Below are positions 18,081 to 24,690 of a DNA stretch of 64,000 bases, piece after piece (within the stretch, counting starts at the first letter, position 1; each line of letters begins with the position of its first letter). The notes below the pieces were generated by a model. The model was not told the DNA's origin, did no database searches, and saw only the letters and a list, made by a program, of their open reading frames with translations. The DNA lies in assembly GCA_934477125.1 (NCBI GenBank), contig CAKSOL010000006.1, positions 62,001 through 126,000 on the forward strand. Reading direction: 5' to 3'. The translations under genes and the position numbers were made by a program. The stretch is from an uncultured Eubacteriales bacterium. Its GTDB lineage: Bacteria > Bacillota > Clostridia > Oscillospirales > Acutalibacteraceae.

Positions 18081-18108
18081 GCTTTCCGGGAAGATCGTGC
18101 CGGAAAGC
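18081..18108 (+). promoter_or_regulatory. 5' leader hairpin upstream of gdhA
   Basis: A perfect 9-bp stem (18081-18089 with 18100-18108) with a 10-base loop sits between the predicted transcription start and the gdhA ribosome binding site. The left arm can also pair imperfectly with the C-C-G-A-A-A-G segment just upstream (about 18073-18079), so two alternative structures are possible. No T-tract follows, so it is not a simple terminator. It may stabilise the mRNA or bind a regulator. Confidence 0.45.
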
Positions 18109-18143
18109 GAAGGGTAAATACTTAAAACGGAGGAATAGTTAAT

Positions 18144-19493
18144 ATGTTTAAGTCTGAGTATCTCAGCCGCGTTTACAGCGGCGTTGAGCGCAGAAATCCC
18201 AATGAAAAGGAATTTTTGCAGGCGGTTCGCGAGGTTTTGGAGTCCTTGGAGCCGGTAGTTGAGGCAAACCCGAAATTGGAGGAAAACGGAATTTTAGAGC
18301 GCATCGTTGAGCCCGAGCGCCAGATTTTCTTCCGCGTTTCCTGGGTGGACGACGCAGGTCACGTTCAGGTGAACCGCGGTTTCCGCGTTCAGTTCAATTC
18401 GGCGATAGGTCCTTATAAGGGCGGCATCCGTCTGCATCCGTCGGTCAATCAGTCGGTTATCAAGTTTTTGGGATTTGAGCAGATCTTCAAAAACAGCCTT
18501 ACAGGGCTTCCGATAGGCGGCGGCAAGGGCGGCTCGGATTTCGACCCCAAGGGCAAGTCCGACGGTGAGATTATGCGCTTCTGCCAGAGCTTTATGACCG
18601 AGCTTTCAAAGCATATCGGCGCCGATACCGATGTTCCGGCGGGCGATATAGGAACCGGAGCGCGCGAGATTGGCTATATGTTCGGTCAGTATAAGAGACT
18701 GCGCAATGAGTTCACCGGCGTTTTAACCGGAAAGGGTCTTACCTACGGCGGCTCGCTTGCGAGAACCGAGGCAACCGGATTCGGTCTTTGCTATTTCGTT
18801 GAGGAAATGCTCAAATGTATGGCAAACGATTCCTTTGCCGGAAAAACGGTTGTTGTTTCCGGTTCGGGAAATGTTGCGATTTATGCTAACCAAAAGGCTA
18901 CCGAGCTCGGAGCAAAGGTTGTCGCTATGTCCGACTCGAACGGATATATCTATGACCCCAACGGCATTAACCTCGATGTTGTAAAGCAGATAAAAGAGGT
19001 TGAGCGCGGACGTATCAAGGAGTATGTCGAGCGCGTAAGCGGAGCAGAGTATCATGAGGGCTGCGCCGGAATCTGGAGCGTTAAGTGCGATATCGCGCTG
19101 CCCTGCGCCACTCAGAACGAGATAGACGGCGCAAGCGCCGAGCTGCTTATCAAAAACGGCGTTAAGGCTGTCGGAGAGGGAGCAAATATGCCCTCAACTC
19201 CCGAAGCTGTTGAGGCTTTCCAGAAGGCCGGAGTTCTTTTCGGACCGGCAAAGGCGGCAAACGCCGGCGGCGTTGCTACCTCGGCTCTCGAAATGAGCCA
19301 GAATTCAATGCGTTACAGCTGGACCTTTGAGGAGGTTGACGCCAAGCTCAAGGGCATTATGGAGAATATTTTCCATAACTCCTATAACGCTGCCGAGAAA
19401 TACGGCGTTAAGGGCAACCTTGTTGCAGGCGCGAATATCGCCGGCTTTGAAAAGGTCGCCGAGGCTATGCTCGCTCAGGGAATTGCTTATTAA
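18144..19493 (+). CDS. gdhA: NADP-specific glutamate dehydrogenase
   Basis: This enzyme catalyses reductive amination of 2-oxoglutarate by ammonium and is a main nitrogen assimilation route in gut clostridia. The 449-residue length is that of the hexameric small GDH class. Visible are the substrate segment G-G-G-K-G-G-S-D-F-D-P-K-G-K with the active-site Lys, D-V-P-A-G-D-I-G-T-G, the Rossmann segment V-V-S-G-S-G-N-V-A near residue 235, and C-terminal N-A-G-G-V-A-T-S-A-L-E-M-S-Q. A GGAGGA site precedes the ATG. The gene stands alone between its own promoter and a terminator, and the leader hairpin is the only visible regulatory structure. Confidence 0.97.
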   Translation: MFKSEYLSRVYSGVERRNPNEKEFLQAVREVLESLEPVVEANPKLEENGILERIVEPERQIFFRVSWVDDAGHVQVNRGFRVQFNSAIGPYKGGIRLHPSVNQSVIKFLGFEQIFKNSLTGLPIGGGKGGSDFDPKGKSDGEIMRFCQSFMTELSKHIGADTDVPAGDIGTGAREIGYMFGQYKRLRNEFTGVLTGKGLTYGGSLARTEATGFGLCYFVEEMLKCMANDSFAGKTVVVSGSGNVAIYANQKATELGAKVVAMSDSNGYIYDPNGINLDVVKQIKEVERGRIKEYVERVSGAEYHEGCAGIWSVKCDIALPCATQNEIDGASAELLIKNGVKAVGEGANMPSTPEAVEAFQKAGVLFGPAKAANAGGVATSALEMSQNSMRYSWTFEEVDAKLKGIMENIFHNSYNAAEKYGVKGNLVAGANIAGFEKVAEAMLAQGIAY

Positions 19494-19520
19494 GCGGCTT
19501 TAATTCAATAAAAACAGAAA

Positions 19521-19556
19521 ACGGGGCGGTAAAAACGTAAGTTTCTACCGTCCCGT
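19521..19556. terminator. bidirectional terminator between gdhA and the KDG kinase gene
   Basis: An 11-bp stem (19521-19531 with 19546-19556, one G-T pair) is flanked by A-rich sequence on the left and T-rich on the right. It lies between convergent genes and can serve both. Confidence 0.8.
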
Positions 19557-19583
19557 TGATTATATCCTGCCGATTTTAAAGAT

Positions 19584-20606
19584 TTATCGCTGAACTCTGC
19601 CGGAGCCATCGCCCCCGGCGAGCTTTTCAACCTCTTTAACGCTGACGCGGTTGAAATCACCCTCTATCGAGTGCTTCAGCGCGCTTGCCGCAACCGCGAA
19701 ATCAACCGCCGATTGAGTGTCCTTTCCGGAAAGCAGGGCATATATAAGCCCAGCGCCGAAGCTGTCTCCTCCGCCGACGCGGTCAACTATGCGCAGATGA
19801 TATTCCTTTGAAAAGCAATAGCTTTCGCCGTCGTAAAGCATAGCCGCCCAGTCGTTATCACTCGCGGAAATCGAGGAGCGGAGCGTTATGGCAACCTTTT
19901 CAAAGCCGAATTTCTCGGCAAGCTGACGCGCAACGCTGCGATAGCCGTCCTTATTGAGCTTTCCGCCGTAAATATCGGTGTTTTCCGCCTCAATTCCGAA
20001 AACGTCCTTTGCGTCCTCCTCGTTGGAGATGCAAACGTCAACATATTTGCAAAGCTCGGTCATCGCCGCGCGCGCCTGCTCGCGGGTCCAGAGCTTTCCG
20101 CGGTAATTGAGGTCACAGCTTATCTTAACGCCGTGCTTTTTAGCGGCGATGCAGGCCTCCTTGCAGATTTCAACCAGCTTTCCGCCTATTGCCGGGGTTA
20201 TACCGGTGAAATGGAACCAGTCCGCGCCGGTAAAGATATCGTCCCAGTTGAAATCGGACGGCTCAGCCTGCTGTATCGCGGAATACGCGCGGTCGTATAT
20301 GCAAACGCTGCCGCGCTGCGACGCGCCCTTTTCGAGATAATAAATTCCGACTCTCTCTCCGCCGCGCGCAATTTTCGAGGTGTCAACCCCGAAATAGCGC
20401 AGACTGTTTATCGCCGCCTGACCTATCGCGTGCTCCGGCAGCTTGGTTACATATACCGCGTCAAGTCCGAAATTCGCGAGCGATACCGCAACGTTTGCCT
20501 CTCCGCCGCCGAAGGTTGCCTGGAGCTGGTCGTCCTGAAAGAAACGGTAATACCCGTTCGGGGCGAGCCGCAGCATTATTTCTCCGAAGGTTACAACTTT
20601 TTTCAT
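19584..20606 (-). CDS. kdgK: 2-keto-3-deoxygluconate kinase (PfkB family)
   Basis: The enzyme phosphorylates 2-keto-3-deoxygluconate to KDPG in uronate and pectin catabolism. The 340-residue PfkB sugar-kinase fold shows the N-terminal F-G-E-I-M-L-R-L segment, the G-G-G-E-A-N-V-A glycine motif, and the C-terminal G-G-G-D-S-F-G-A-G-L anion-hole motif with the catalytic Asp near residue 290. KDG specificity is inferred from the coupled KDPG aldolase upstream (ATGA overlap at 20603-20606) and the KdgR-like regulator next door. The sequence alone would allow another ketose or ribokinase-type substrate. Confidence 0.88.
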   Translation of the reverse strand: MKKVVTFGEIMLRLAPNGYYRFFQDDQLQATFGGGEANVAVSLANFGLDAVYVTKLPEHAIGQAAINSLRYFGVDTSKIARGGERVGIYYLEKGASQRGSVCIYDRAYSAIQQAEPSDFNWDDIFTGADWFHFTGITPAIGGKLVEICKEACIAAKKHGVKISCDLNYRGKLWTREQARAAMTELCKYVDVCISNEEDAKDVFGIEAENTDIYGGKLNKDGYRSVARQLAEKFGFEKVAITLRSSISASDNDWAAMLYDGESYCFSKEYHLRIVDRVGGGDSFGAGLIYALLSGKDTQSAVDFAVAASALKHSIEGDFNRVSVKEVEKLAGGDGSGRVQR

Positions 20607-21241
20607 TTTCTTATCTCCTTTAAAAGCTCTGCTGCCTCGCGGGTCAGACGCTCTATTTCGTCAAAATTGCCGCTTGATATCTTGTCTGCCGGAACCATCC
20701 AGCTGCCGCCGCAGGCAAAAACCGCCTTGCAGCCGAGATAATCGGCTATGTTCTTGGGAGAAATTCCGCCCGTCGGCATAAAGCGGACGGCGGTATAGGG
20801 AGCCGCCATCGCCTTTATCATCTTAACTCCTCCGGCAGCCTCGGCAGGGAAGAATTTAAGATAGGTAAGACCGAGGCTCATAGCCGCCTCAACCTCAGAG
20901 GGGGTGCATACTCCGGGGATAATCGGGTAACCCTTGTCGATACAATGCTTAACAACCGTCGGGTTAAAGCCGGGGCTTACGATAAACGCGGCGCCTGCAG
21001 CAATCGCGCGGTCAGCCTGCTCGGTTGTCAGAACAGTTCCCGCGGCAAGCAGAAAATCGGGGTGCGCCGTGTGGATAAGCCTGATGGCTTCCTCGGCGGC
21101 GTCGGTTCTGAAGGTGACCTCGGCGCAGCAAAGACCGCCCTTTTCGAGCGCCTGAGCCAGCGGCAGCGCGTCCTCGGCGCGATCCAGCTTTATAACCGGA
21201 ATAACGCCTGTGCTGCGGATTTTTTCAATCAATTCTGTCAT
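20603..21241 (-). CDS. eda: KDPG/KHG aldolase
   Basis: A class I aldolase splitting 2-keto-3-deoxy-6-phosphogluconate into pyruvate and glyceraldehyde-3-phosphate, the last step of the Entner-Doudoroff and uronate pathways. The 212 residues form a TIM barrel with the general-base Glu in A-E-V-T-F-R-T, the F-I-V-S-P-G-F motif, the Schiff-base Lys in Y-L-K-F-F-P-A-E, and phosphate-binding P-T-G-G-I-S-P. A GGAGGAG site precedes ATG 21241. It is the first gene of a two-gene operon with kdgK, driven by the promoter at 21296-21323 and overlapped downstream by the operator. Confidence 0.95.
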   Translation of the reverse strand: MTELIEKIRSTGVIPVIKLDRAEDALPLAQALEKGGLCCAEVTFRTDAAEEAIRLIHTAHPDFLLAAGTVLTTEQADRAIAAGAAFIVSPGFNPTVVKHCIDKGYPIIPGVCTPSEVEAAMSLGLTYLKFFPAEAAGGVKMIKAMAAPYTAVRFMPTGGISPKNIADYLGCKAVFACGGSWMVPADKISSGNFDEIERLTREAAELLKEIRK

Positions 21242-21255
21242 TATTGCTCCTCCTT

Positions 21256-21281
21256 GTTTCGTATCGTGAAACAGCGTTTCA
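21256..21281. promoter_or_regulatory. KdgR/IclR-type operator
   Basis: A perfect palindrome TGAAAC-AGC-GTTTCA occupies 21267-21281, and a further GTTTC half-site at 21256-21260 makes three alternating half-sites. It lies about 8-22 bases downstream of the predicted eda transcription start, so a bound repressor would block the eda-kdgK operon. The palindrome closely resembles the enterobacterial KdgR box as I remember it, and an IclR-family gene is divergent. Confidence 0.75.
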
Positions 21282-21295
21282 TTTTTTCTAAGTAT

Positions 21296-21323
21296 ATTTT
21301 AACATAAGGTTAGAAAATGTCAA
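21296..21323 (-). promoter_or_regulatory. promoter of the eda-kdgK operon
   Basis: On the minus strand a perfect TTGACA (plus-strand 21318-21323) and TAAAAT (21296-21301) are 16 bases apart. Transcription would start near 21289, just upstream of the operator palindrome. Confidence 0.8.
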
Positions 21324-21330
21324 GAAACAG

Positions 21331-21359
21331 TTGAAGAATTTTTTTCACTGTGTTAAAAT
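21331..21359 (+). promoter_or_regulatory. promoter of the IclR-type regulator gene
   Basis: TTGAAG (21331-21336) and TAAAAT (21354-21359) are 17 bases apart, giving a start near 21366. This position excludes the longer in-frame start at 21331. It is back-to-back with the eda promoter, seven bases separating the two -35 boxes. Confidence 0.7.
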
Positions 21360-21417
21360 AAACAGCGTTAAGGCAAAACGCCGTATCAGATTAACGCTTG
21401 TATCGGAGGGAATTTTT

Positions 21418-22155
21418 TTGGAGCAGGGGAAATACCGTATACAGTCCGTTCAGCGCGCCTTTGAGCTGACAGAGCTGTTGGGCAGGGAAAGGGAGCTCGG
21501 AGTAAGCGAGCTGTCAATGCTTTCGGGACTTAATAAAACCACGGTGTGCCGTATGCTCGGAACCCTCGAAAGTCTCGGATATGTTGAGAAAAACAAAAGA
21601 ACCGGCTGTTACAGGCTGACCCTAAAGCTTTTAACGGTTGCAAGCTCCTGCCCGTCTCTCGGAATAAAATCAAGGCTGCGTCCGTCGCTCCGCCTGCTTT
21701 CGGATGAATTCGGAGAAACGGTGCATTTGGTTGAGCGCAGCGGCGACAGCGTTGTTTATATCGATAAATATGAGTCCGACCGTAATTCCATCCGTATGGT
21801 CTCGCGCATAGGTATGTCGCAGGATATGACGACGACTGCCGTCGGAAAAACCCTGCTTGCCGGAGAAGCTGGGCAGGAGGTGCTCCGGGTTTGGAACAGA
21901 ACGCCGCACGAGGCGAAAACTCCGTTTACGATAACCGATTATGCCGCTTTTACCGCCGAGCTTGAAGCTGTCCGCCGTCTCGGATATGCCGTTGATAACG
22001 AGGAAAACGAGACAGGGGTGCGGTGTGTTGCGAGAGCGGTTGCGGACGAATTCGGAGAATTCCGCTATGCCGTAAGCGTTTCTGCGCCGGTCAGCCGGAT
22101 GGACGGCGAAAGAGTAAAGGAAGTCGCCGCGAGAATGGCGCAGGTATTGGGGTAA
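21418..22155 (+). CDS. IclR-family transcriptional regulator, KdgR-like
   Basis: The protein has an N-terminal winged helix-turn-helix (about residues 5-65, with L-S-M-L-S-G-L-N-K-T-T-V-C-R) and a C-terminal IclR effector domain (G-K-T-L-L-A and N-E-E-N-E-T-G-V-R-C-V-A motifs). The TTG at 21418 is the likely start: GGAGGG (21405-21410) is seven bases upstream and the resulting 245 residues match the family. It is divergent from eda-kdgK with the palindromic operator between, so it most likely represses that operon and responds to KDG or a related uronate intermediate. Effector identity is inference. Confidence 0.88.
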   Translation: MEQGKYRIQSVQRAFELTELLGRERELGVSELSMLSGLNKTTVCRMLGTLESLGYVEKNKRTGCYRLTLKLLTVASSCPSLGIKSRLRPSLRLLSDEFGETVHLVERSGDSVVYIDKYESDRNSIRMVSRIGMSQDMTTTAVGKTLLAGEAGQEVLRVWNRTPHEAKTPFTITDYAAFTAELEAVRRLGYAVDNEENETGVRCVARAVADEFGEFRYAVSVSAPVSRMDGERVKEVAARMAQVLG

Positions 22156-22172
22156 GCCCTGGGAGGATTTTT

Positions 22173-22628
22173 ATGAAAAGAATAGCCAGCTTTGCGGTTG
22201 ACCATGATAAGCTGCAAAAGGGAATGTATGTTTCCCGAATAGACGGAGACGTTGTGACCTACGATATAAGAATGAAAAAGCCTAACGGCGGAGACTATCT
22301 GCCTAACGGCGCTATGCACACAATAGAGCATCTTTTCGCAACCTACGCACGCAACAGCGGATGGGGCGACAGGGTTATATATGTCGGACCGATGGGCTGC
22401 CGGACAGGGTTTTACTTATTGTTGCGCGACAGCGTTTCCCGTGAACAGGCGCTTGAGCTTGTTAAGAGCAGTATGGCGTTTATCGCGGATTTCGAGGGCA
22501 AAATCCCCGGAACGAACCGGATTGAATGCGGAAATTACCTTGAACACGACCTTGCCGGAGCTAAGGTGGCGGCAAGAGATATGTGCGCCGTGCTGGACGG
22601 CTATACGCCCGATAAGATGGAATACTAA
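22173..22628 (+). CDS. luxS: S-ribosylhomocysteine lyase LuxS
   Basis: LuxS converts S-ribosylhomocysteine to homocysteine and the AI-2 precursor DPD in the activated methyl cycle. The 151-residue length is standard. The metal ligands are visible in H-T-I-E-H and in the C-terminal E-C-G-N-Y segment, and the catalytic Cys in G-C-R-T-G-F-Y. Start ATG 22173 follows GGGAGGA, and the frame open further upstream is not used. The gene begins 17 bases after the regulator stop and may be cotranscribed with it; a strong terminator follows. No Pfs (SAH nucleosidase) gene is in the window. Confidence 0.96.
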   Translation: MKRIASFAVDHDKLQKGMYVSRIDGDVVTYDIRMKKPNGGDYLPNGAMHTIEHLFATYARNSGWGDRVIYVGPMGCRTGFYLLLRDSVSREQALELVKSSMAFIADFEGKIPGTNRIECGNYLEHDLAGAKVAARDMCAVLDGYTPDKMEY

Positions 22629-22632
22629 ATTT

Positions 22633-22667
22633 AAGCCTGCCTGAGAAATTCGTTCTCAGGCAGGCTT
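22633..22667. terminator. bidirectional terminator between luxS and the thioesterase gene
   Basis: A perfect 15-bp stem (22633-22647 with 22653-22667) encloses a five-base ATTCG loop and is followed by GTTT. It begins five bases after the luxS stop and also lies downstream of the convergent thioesterase gene. Confidence 0.88.
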
Positions 22668-22700
22668 GTTTATATGCTCGGACAGCGGATATCTGCCGGT

Positions 22701-23429
22701 TTAACGCCTGATATCCAGCGTCGCTCTGAATTTTATTTCGCCATCCGCCGAGAGAGCCTTTATCCTTATAATTCCGTTTTCGCGTACGGTATAGATAAAC
22801 AGCTTTTCGTCCGCCATAACCTCGTGCAGAAAATCTATCTGAAAGCCCTCGATTATTTCGTCCCTTTGCGGTTTTACCGCGTCGGCTATCATTGCGGCGT
22901 AGCAGGTGTTGTTTATATGACCGTTGCGGTCGAGAAACGAAAATCCGGGGCATACGATATGCGGCTCGTCCGCAGTCACGAAATCCTCAAGCTTTTTTAT
23001 TCCGTCGGGGAATTCCGGCGGCTTTTCGTCGTTTTCCTGAGAAATTTCCGGCAAAACTCCCGACATCGGCGCAAGGCGGCGTGTATCTGAGTGAATAACC
23101 GCCCATTGTGTTGTTCCGCGGGCGATTATATCGCCGCTTTCCGAATATAACCGGCAATCTCGCAGCGAAAACACCCTGCCGGGTCGGTGAAGAACCGTTT
23201 GAGCCTTTACGCCGCCGTAAAATTCGGCAGGGCGCTCAAAGCGGTATTTCGCTCTCAGTATAACCCAGAAAAGTCCGCGTTCAAACATAGCGTCGTAGCC
23301 TATTCCGAGACGCTCGGCGTGGTCCCCGGAAATATCCTGAAAAATTCCGAGAGCCCCGGCAGGAGAGAGCCTGCCGTAGCAGTCAAAATCCGAAAGTCTT
23401 AATTTATATTCCTTTTCATATTTTATCAT
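22701..23429 (-). CDS. acyl-ACP thioesterase (FatA/FatB-like)
   Basis: A double-hotdog enzyme of 242 residues that hydrolyses acyl-ACP to release free fatty acid. The N-terminal hotdog starts with a beta strand and the helix region containing Q-D-I-S-G-D-H-A. The second hotdog carries D-R-N-G-H-I-N-N-T-C-Y, the conserved Asn-His active-site segment of plant and bacterial acyl-ACP thioesterases. It is cytoplasmic. It lies two bases downstream of the polysaccharide deacetylase gene's neighbour stop on the same strand and ends at the terminator shared with luxS. Chain-length preference cannot be read from the sequence. Confidence 0.9.
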   Translation of the reverse strand: MIKYEKEYKLRLSDFDCYGRLSPAGALGIFQDISGDHAERLGIGYDAMFERGLFWVILRAKYRFERPAEFYGGVKAQTVLHRPGRVFSLRDCRLYSESGDIIARGTTQWAVIHSDTRRLAPMSGVLPEISQENDEKPPEFPDGIKKLEDFVTADEPHIVCPGFSFLDRNGHINNTCYAAMIADAVKPQRDEIIEGFQIDFLHEVMADEKLFIYTVRENGIIRIKALSADGEIKFRATLDIRR

Positions 23430-23431
23430 TT

Positions 23432-24472
23432 TCAGTTACCTACATTATGATGAAATCCCGGGCTTCCTGCCCTTACCGCCTCAAAGGAAAACCCCATGGA
23501 CCGCAGTCCCTCTATTATACCGGGCAGAGCCTCGGCGGTTGTCGTCTTTTCGCGCGAATCGTGCATCAAAACGCATATGTTTTTCTTTCCCGAAGCGCCT
23601 TTAAGAACATTGCTTTTGATGTTTTCAGCCGAAAGACCGCCCGACGCGGCGTCGCCTGAGGAAACGTTCCAATCGAAATAGCTGTATCCCATTTCCGGCA
23701 GCTTTTTGGTCAGCCGCGTCATAATACCCTTGCATTTCCCCTGCGAGAGGCTTGCCGTATTGCTGCTTCCGCCCGGAAAACGCATACAAAGCGACCGCTT
23801 ACCCGTCCTTTTTTCAACCTCTGCGGAAATGCATTCAAGGTCGGATAAAAATGCGGCATCGGAAGAATAAATGCTTGCGTAATTGTGAGTATTGGAATGA
23901 AGTCCTACGGTATGCCCGGCGGCGGATATGTCGTAGATATAATCAAGCTCGCCGTATCCGACGACGAAAAAGGTCGCTTTAACGCCGTAGTTATCAAGCG
24001 TTTTAAGAATTGAAAGCGTATTTTCCGAGGGCCCGTCGTCAAACGTCAGATAGCAGACCTTTCCTGCCTGCTGTTCGGCGGTATCCTGCCAGGAACCTTC
24101 GGCGGCGCTGCTTAGCTCGCTGTGCTGACCGCCGGAAGGAACGGCAGACGCCCTGACCGCGCTTTTTGCCTTCTGCGCGGCGGCTAACTGCTCCTCAAGA
24201 GAGGAATTATTTTGCTTTTGTGTCCTCAGCTCCTCGGAAAGTCCGCTGTTTTCCGCCTCAAGCGAGCTGATTTTTTCTTCGCTTTCCTTAATTCGGCTCT
24301 GAACGGACGATATTGCCGCCGCATTTTCGCTGTTCCGGCGCGTTTCCTGCGAAAGCTTTTTCGCATTGCCGGCATTTAGAACCGCCAAAACGGCGACAGC
24401 CGCCGCAAGCGCGCAGACAACCGTCAGAACGGTGATTTTTCTGAAAACGGCATTTTCGCCGAAAAGCCGCAT
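23432..24472 (-). CDS. membrane-anchored polysaccharide deacetylase
   Basis: A single N-terminal membrane helix (about residues 10-33) is followed by an extracytoplasmic coiled coil (about residues 35-105), a Ser/Ala linker and a NodB-type carbohydrate esterase 4 domain. The metal-binding motif is T-F-D-D-G-P-S and the second His motif is H-S-N-T-H-N. Such enzymes deacetylate peptidoglycan or exopolysaccharide. The start is uncertain: the frame is open to 24550, but a promoter at 24505-24533 would begin transcription near 24498, so the ATG at 24472, just before the membrane helix, is preferred over TTG 24478 or GTG 24496. A Ser-for-His change is not seen in the motifs. Confidence 0.85.
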   Translation of the reverse strand: MRLFGENAVFRKITVLTVVCALAAAVAVLAVLNAGNAKKLSQETRRNSENAAAISSVQSRIKESEEKISSLEAENSGLSEELRTQKQNNSSLEEQLAAAQKAKSAVRASAVPSGGQHSELSSAAEGSWQDTAEQQAGKVCYLTFDDGPSENTLSILKTLDNYGVKATFFVVGYGELDYIYDISAAGHTVGLHSNTHNYASIYSSDAAFLSDLECISAEVEKRTGKRSLCMRFPGGSSNTASLSQGKCKGIMTRLTKKLPEMGYSYFDWNVSSGDAASGGLSAENIKSNVLKGASGKKNICVLMHDSREKTTTAEALPGIIEGLRSMGFSFEAVRAGSPGFHHNVGN

Positions 24473-24504
24473 AACCAATTTTTTTATTTTCCCCACCCCC
24501 TGAT

Positions 24505-24533
24505 AATATATGCGCAAAAACGCCTGCTGAGAA
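24505..24533 (-). promoter_or_regulatory. probable promoter of the polysaccharide deacetylase gene
   Basis: On the minus strand TTCTCA (plus 24528-24533, 4/6 match) and TATATT (24505-24510) are 17 bases apart. Its position argues for a downstream start codon in the deacetylase frame. Confidence 0.4.
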
Positions 24534-24556
24534 TATGATATCCGCCGCAAAAAAAC

Positions 24557-24657
24557 GGCAATACGGCACAGAACCCCCGCGGCGGCTTTTCCTGCGGATT
24601 TTTTCCGGGGAGCCGCCGTTCAAAGCCGGTAAGGCATATGTTTTGTGCGGTATTGCC
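24557..24657. repeat. intergenic foldback element
   Basis: Outer arms 24557-24573 and 24641-24657 are inverted copies with two mismatches over 17 bases. Inside, an 8-bp perfect pair (24580-24587 with 24611-24618) and a 4-bp pair (24595-24598 with 24604-24607) nest around a T-rich loop. The whole 101-base segment can fold on itself as DNA or RNA. It lies between two minus-strand genes and encodes nothing recognisable. Confidence 0.55.
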
Positions 24658-24662
24658 TTAAA

Positions 24663-24680
24663 ACAGGCGACACCGCCTGT
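24663..24680 (-). terminator. terminator of the Gld-like ABC operon
   Basis: A 7-bp stem (24663-24669 with 24674-24680) with a four-base loop is followed on the minus strand by TTTTAA. It starts 11 bases beyond the stop codon of the last gene of the operon. Confidence 0.65.
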
Positions 24681-24690
24681 CAAAGAGATT

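Noticed and set aside
21331..21417. Longer N-terminus of the IclR regulator
   Set aside because: Position 21331 is the -35 box of the gene's own promoter; TTG 21418 has a good ribosome binding site and gives the family length.
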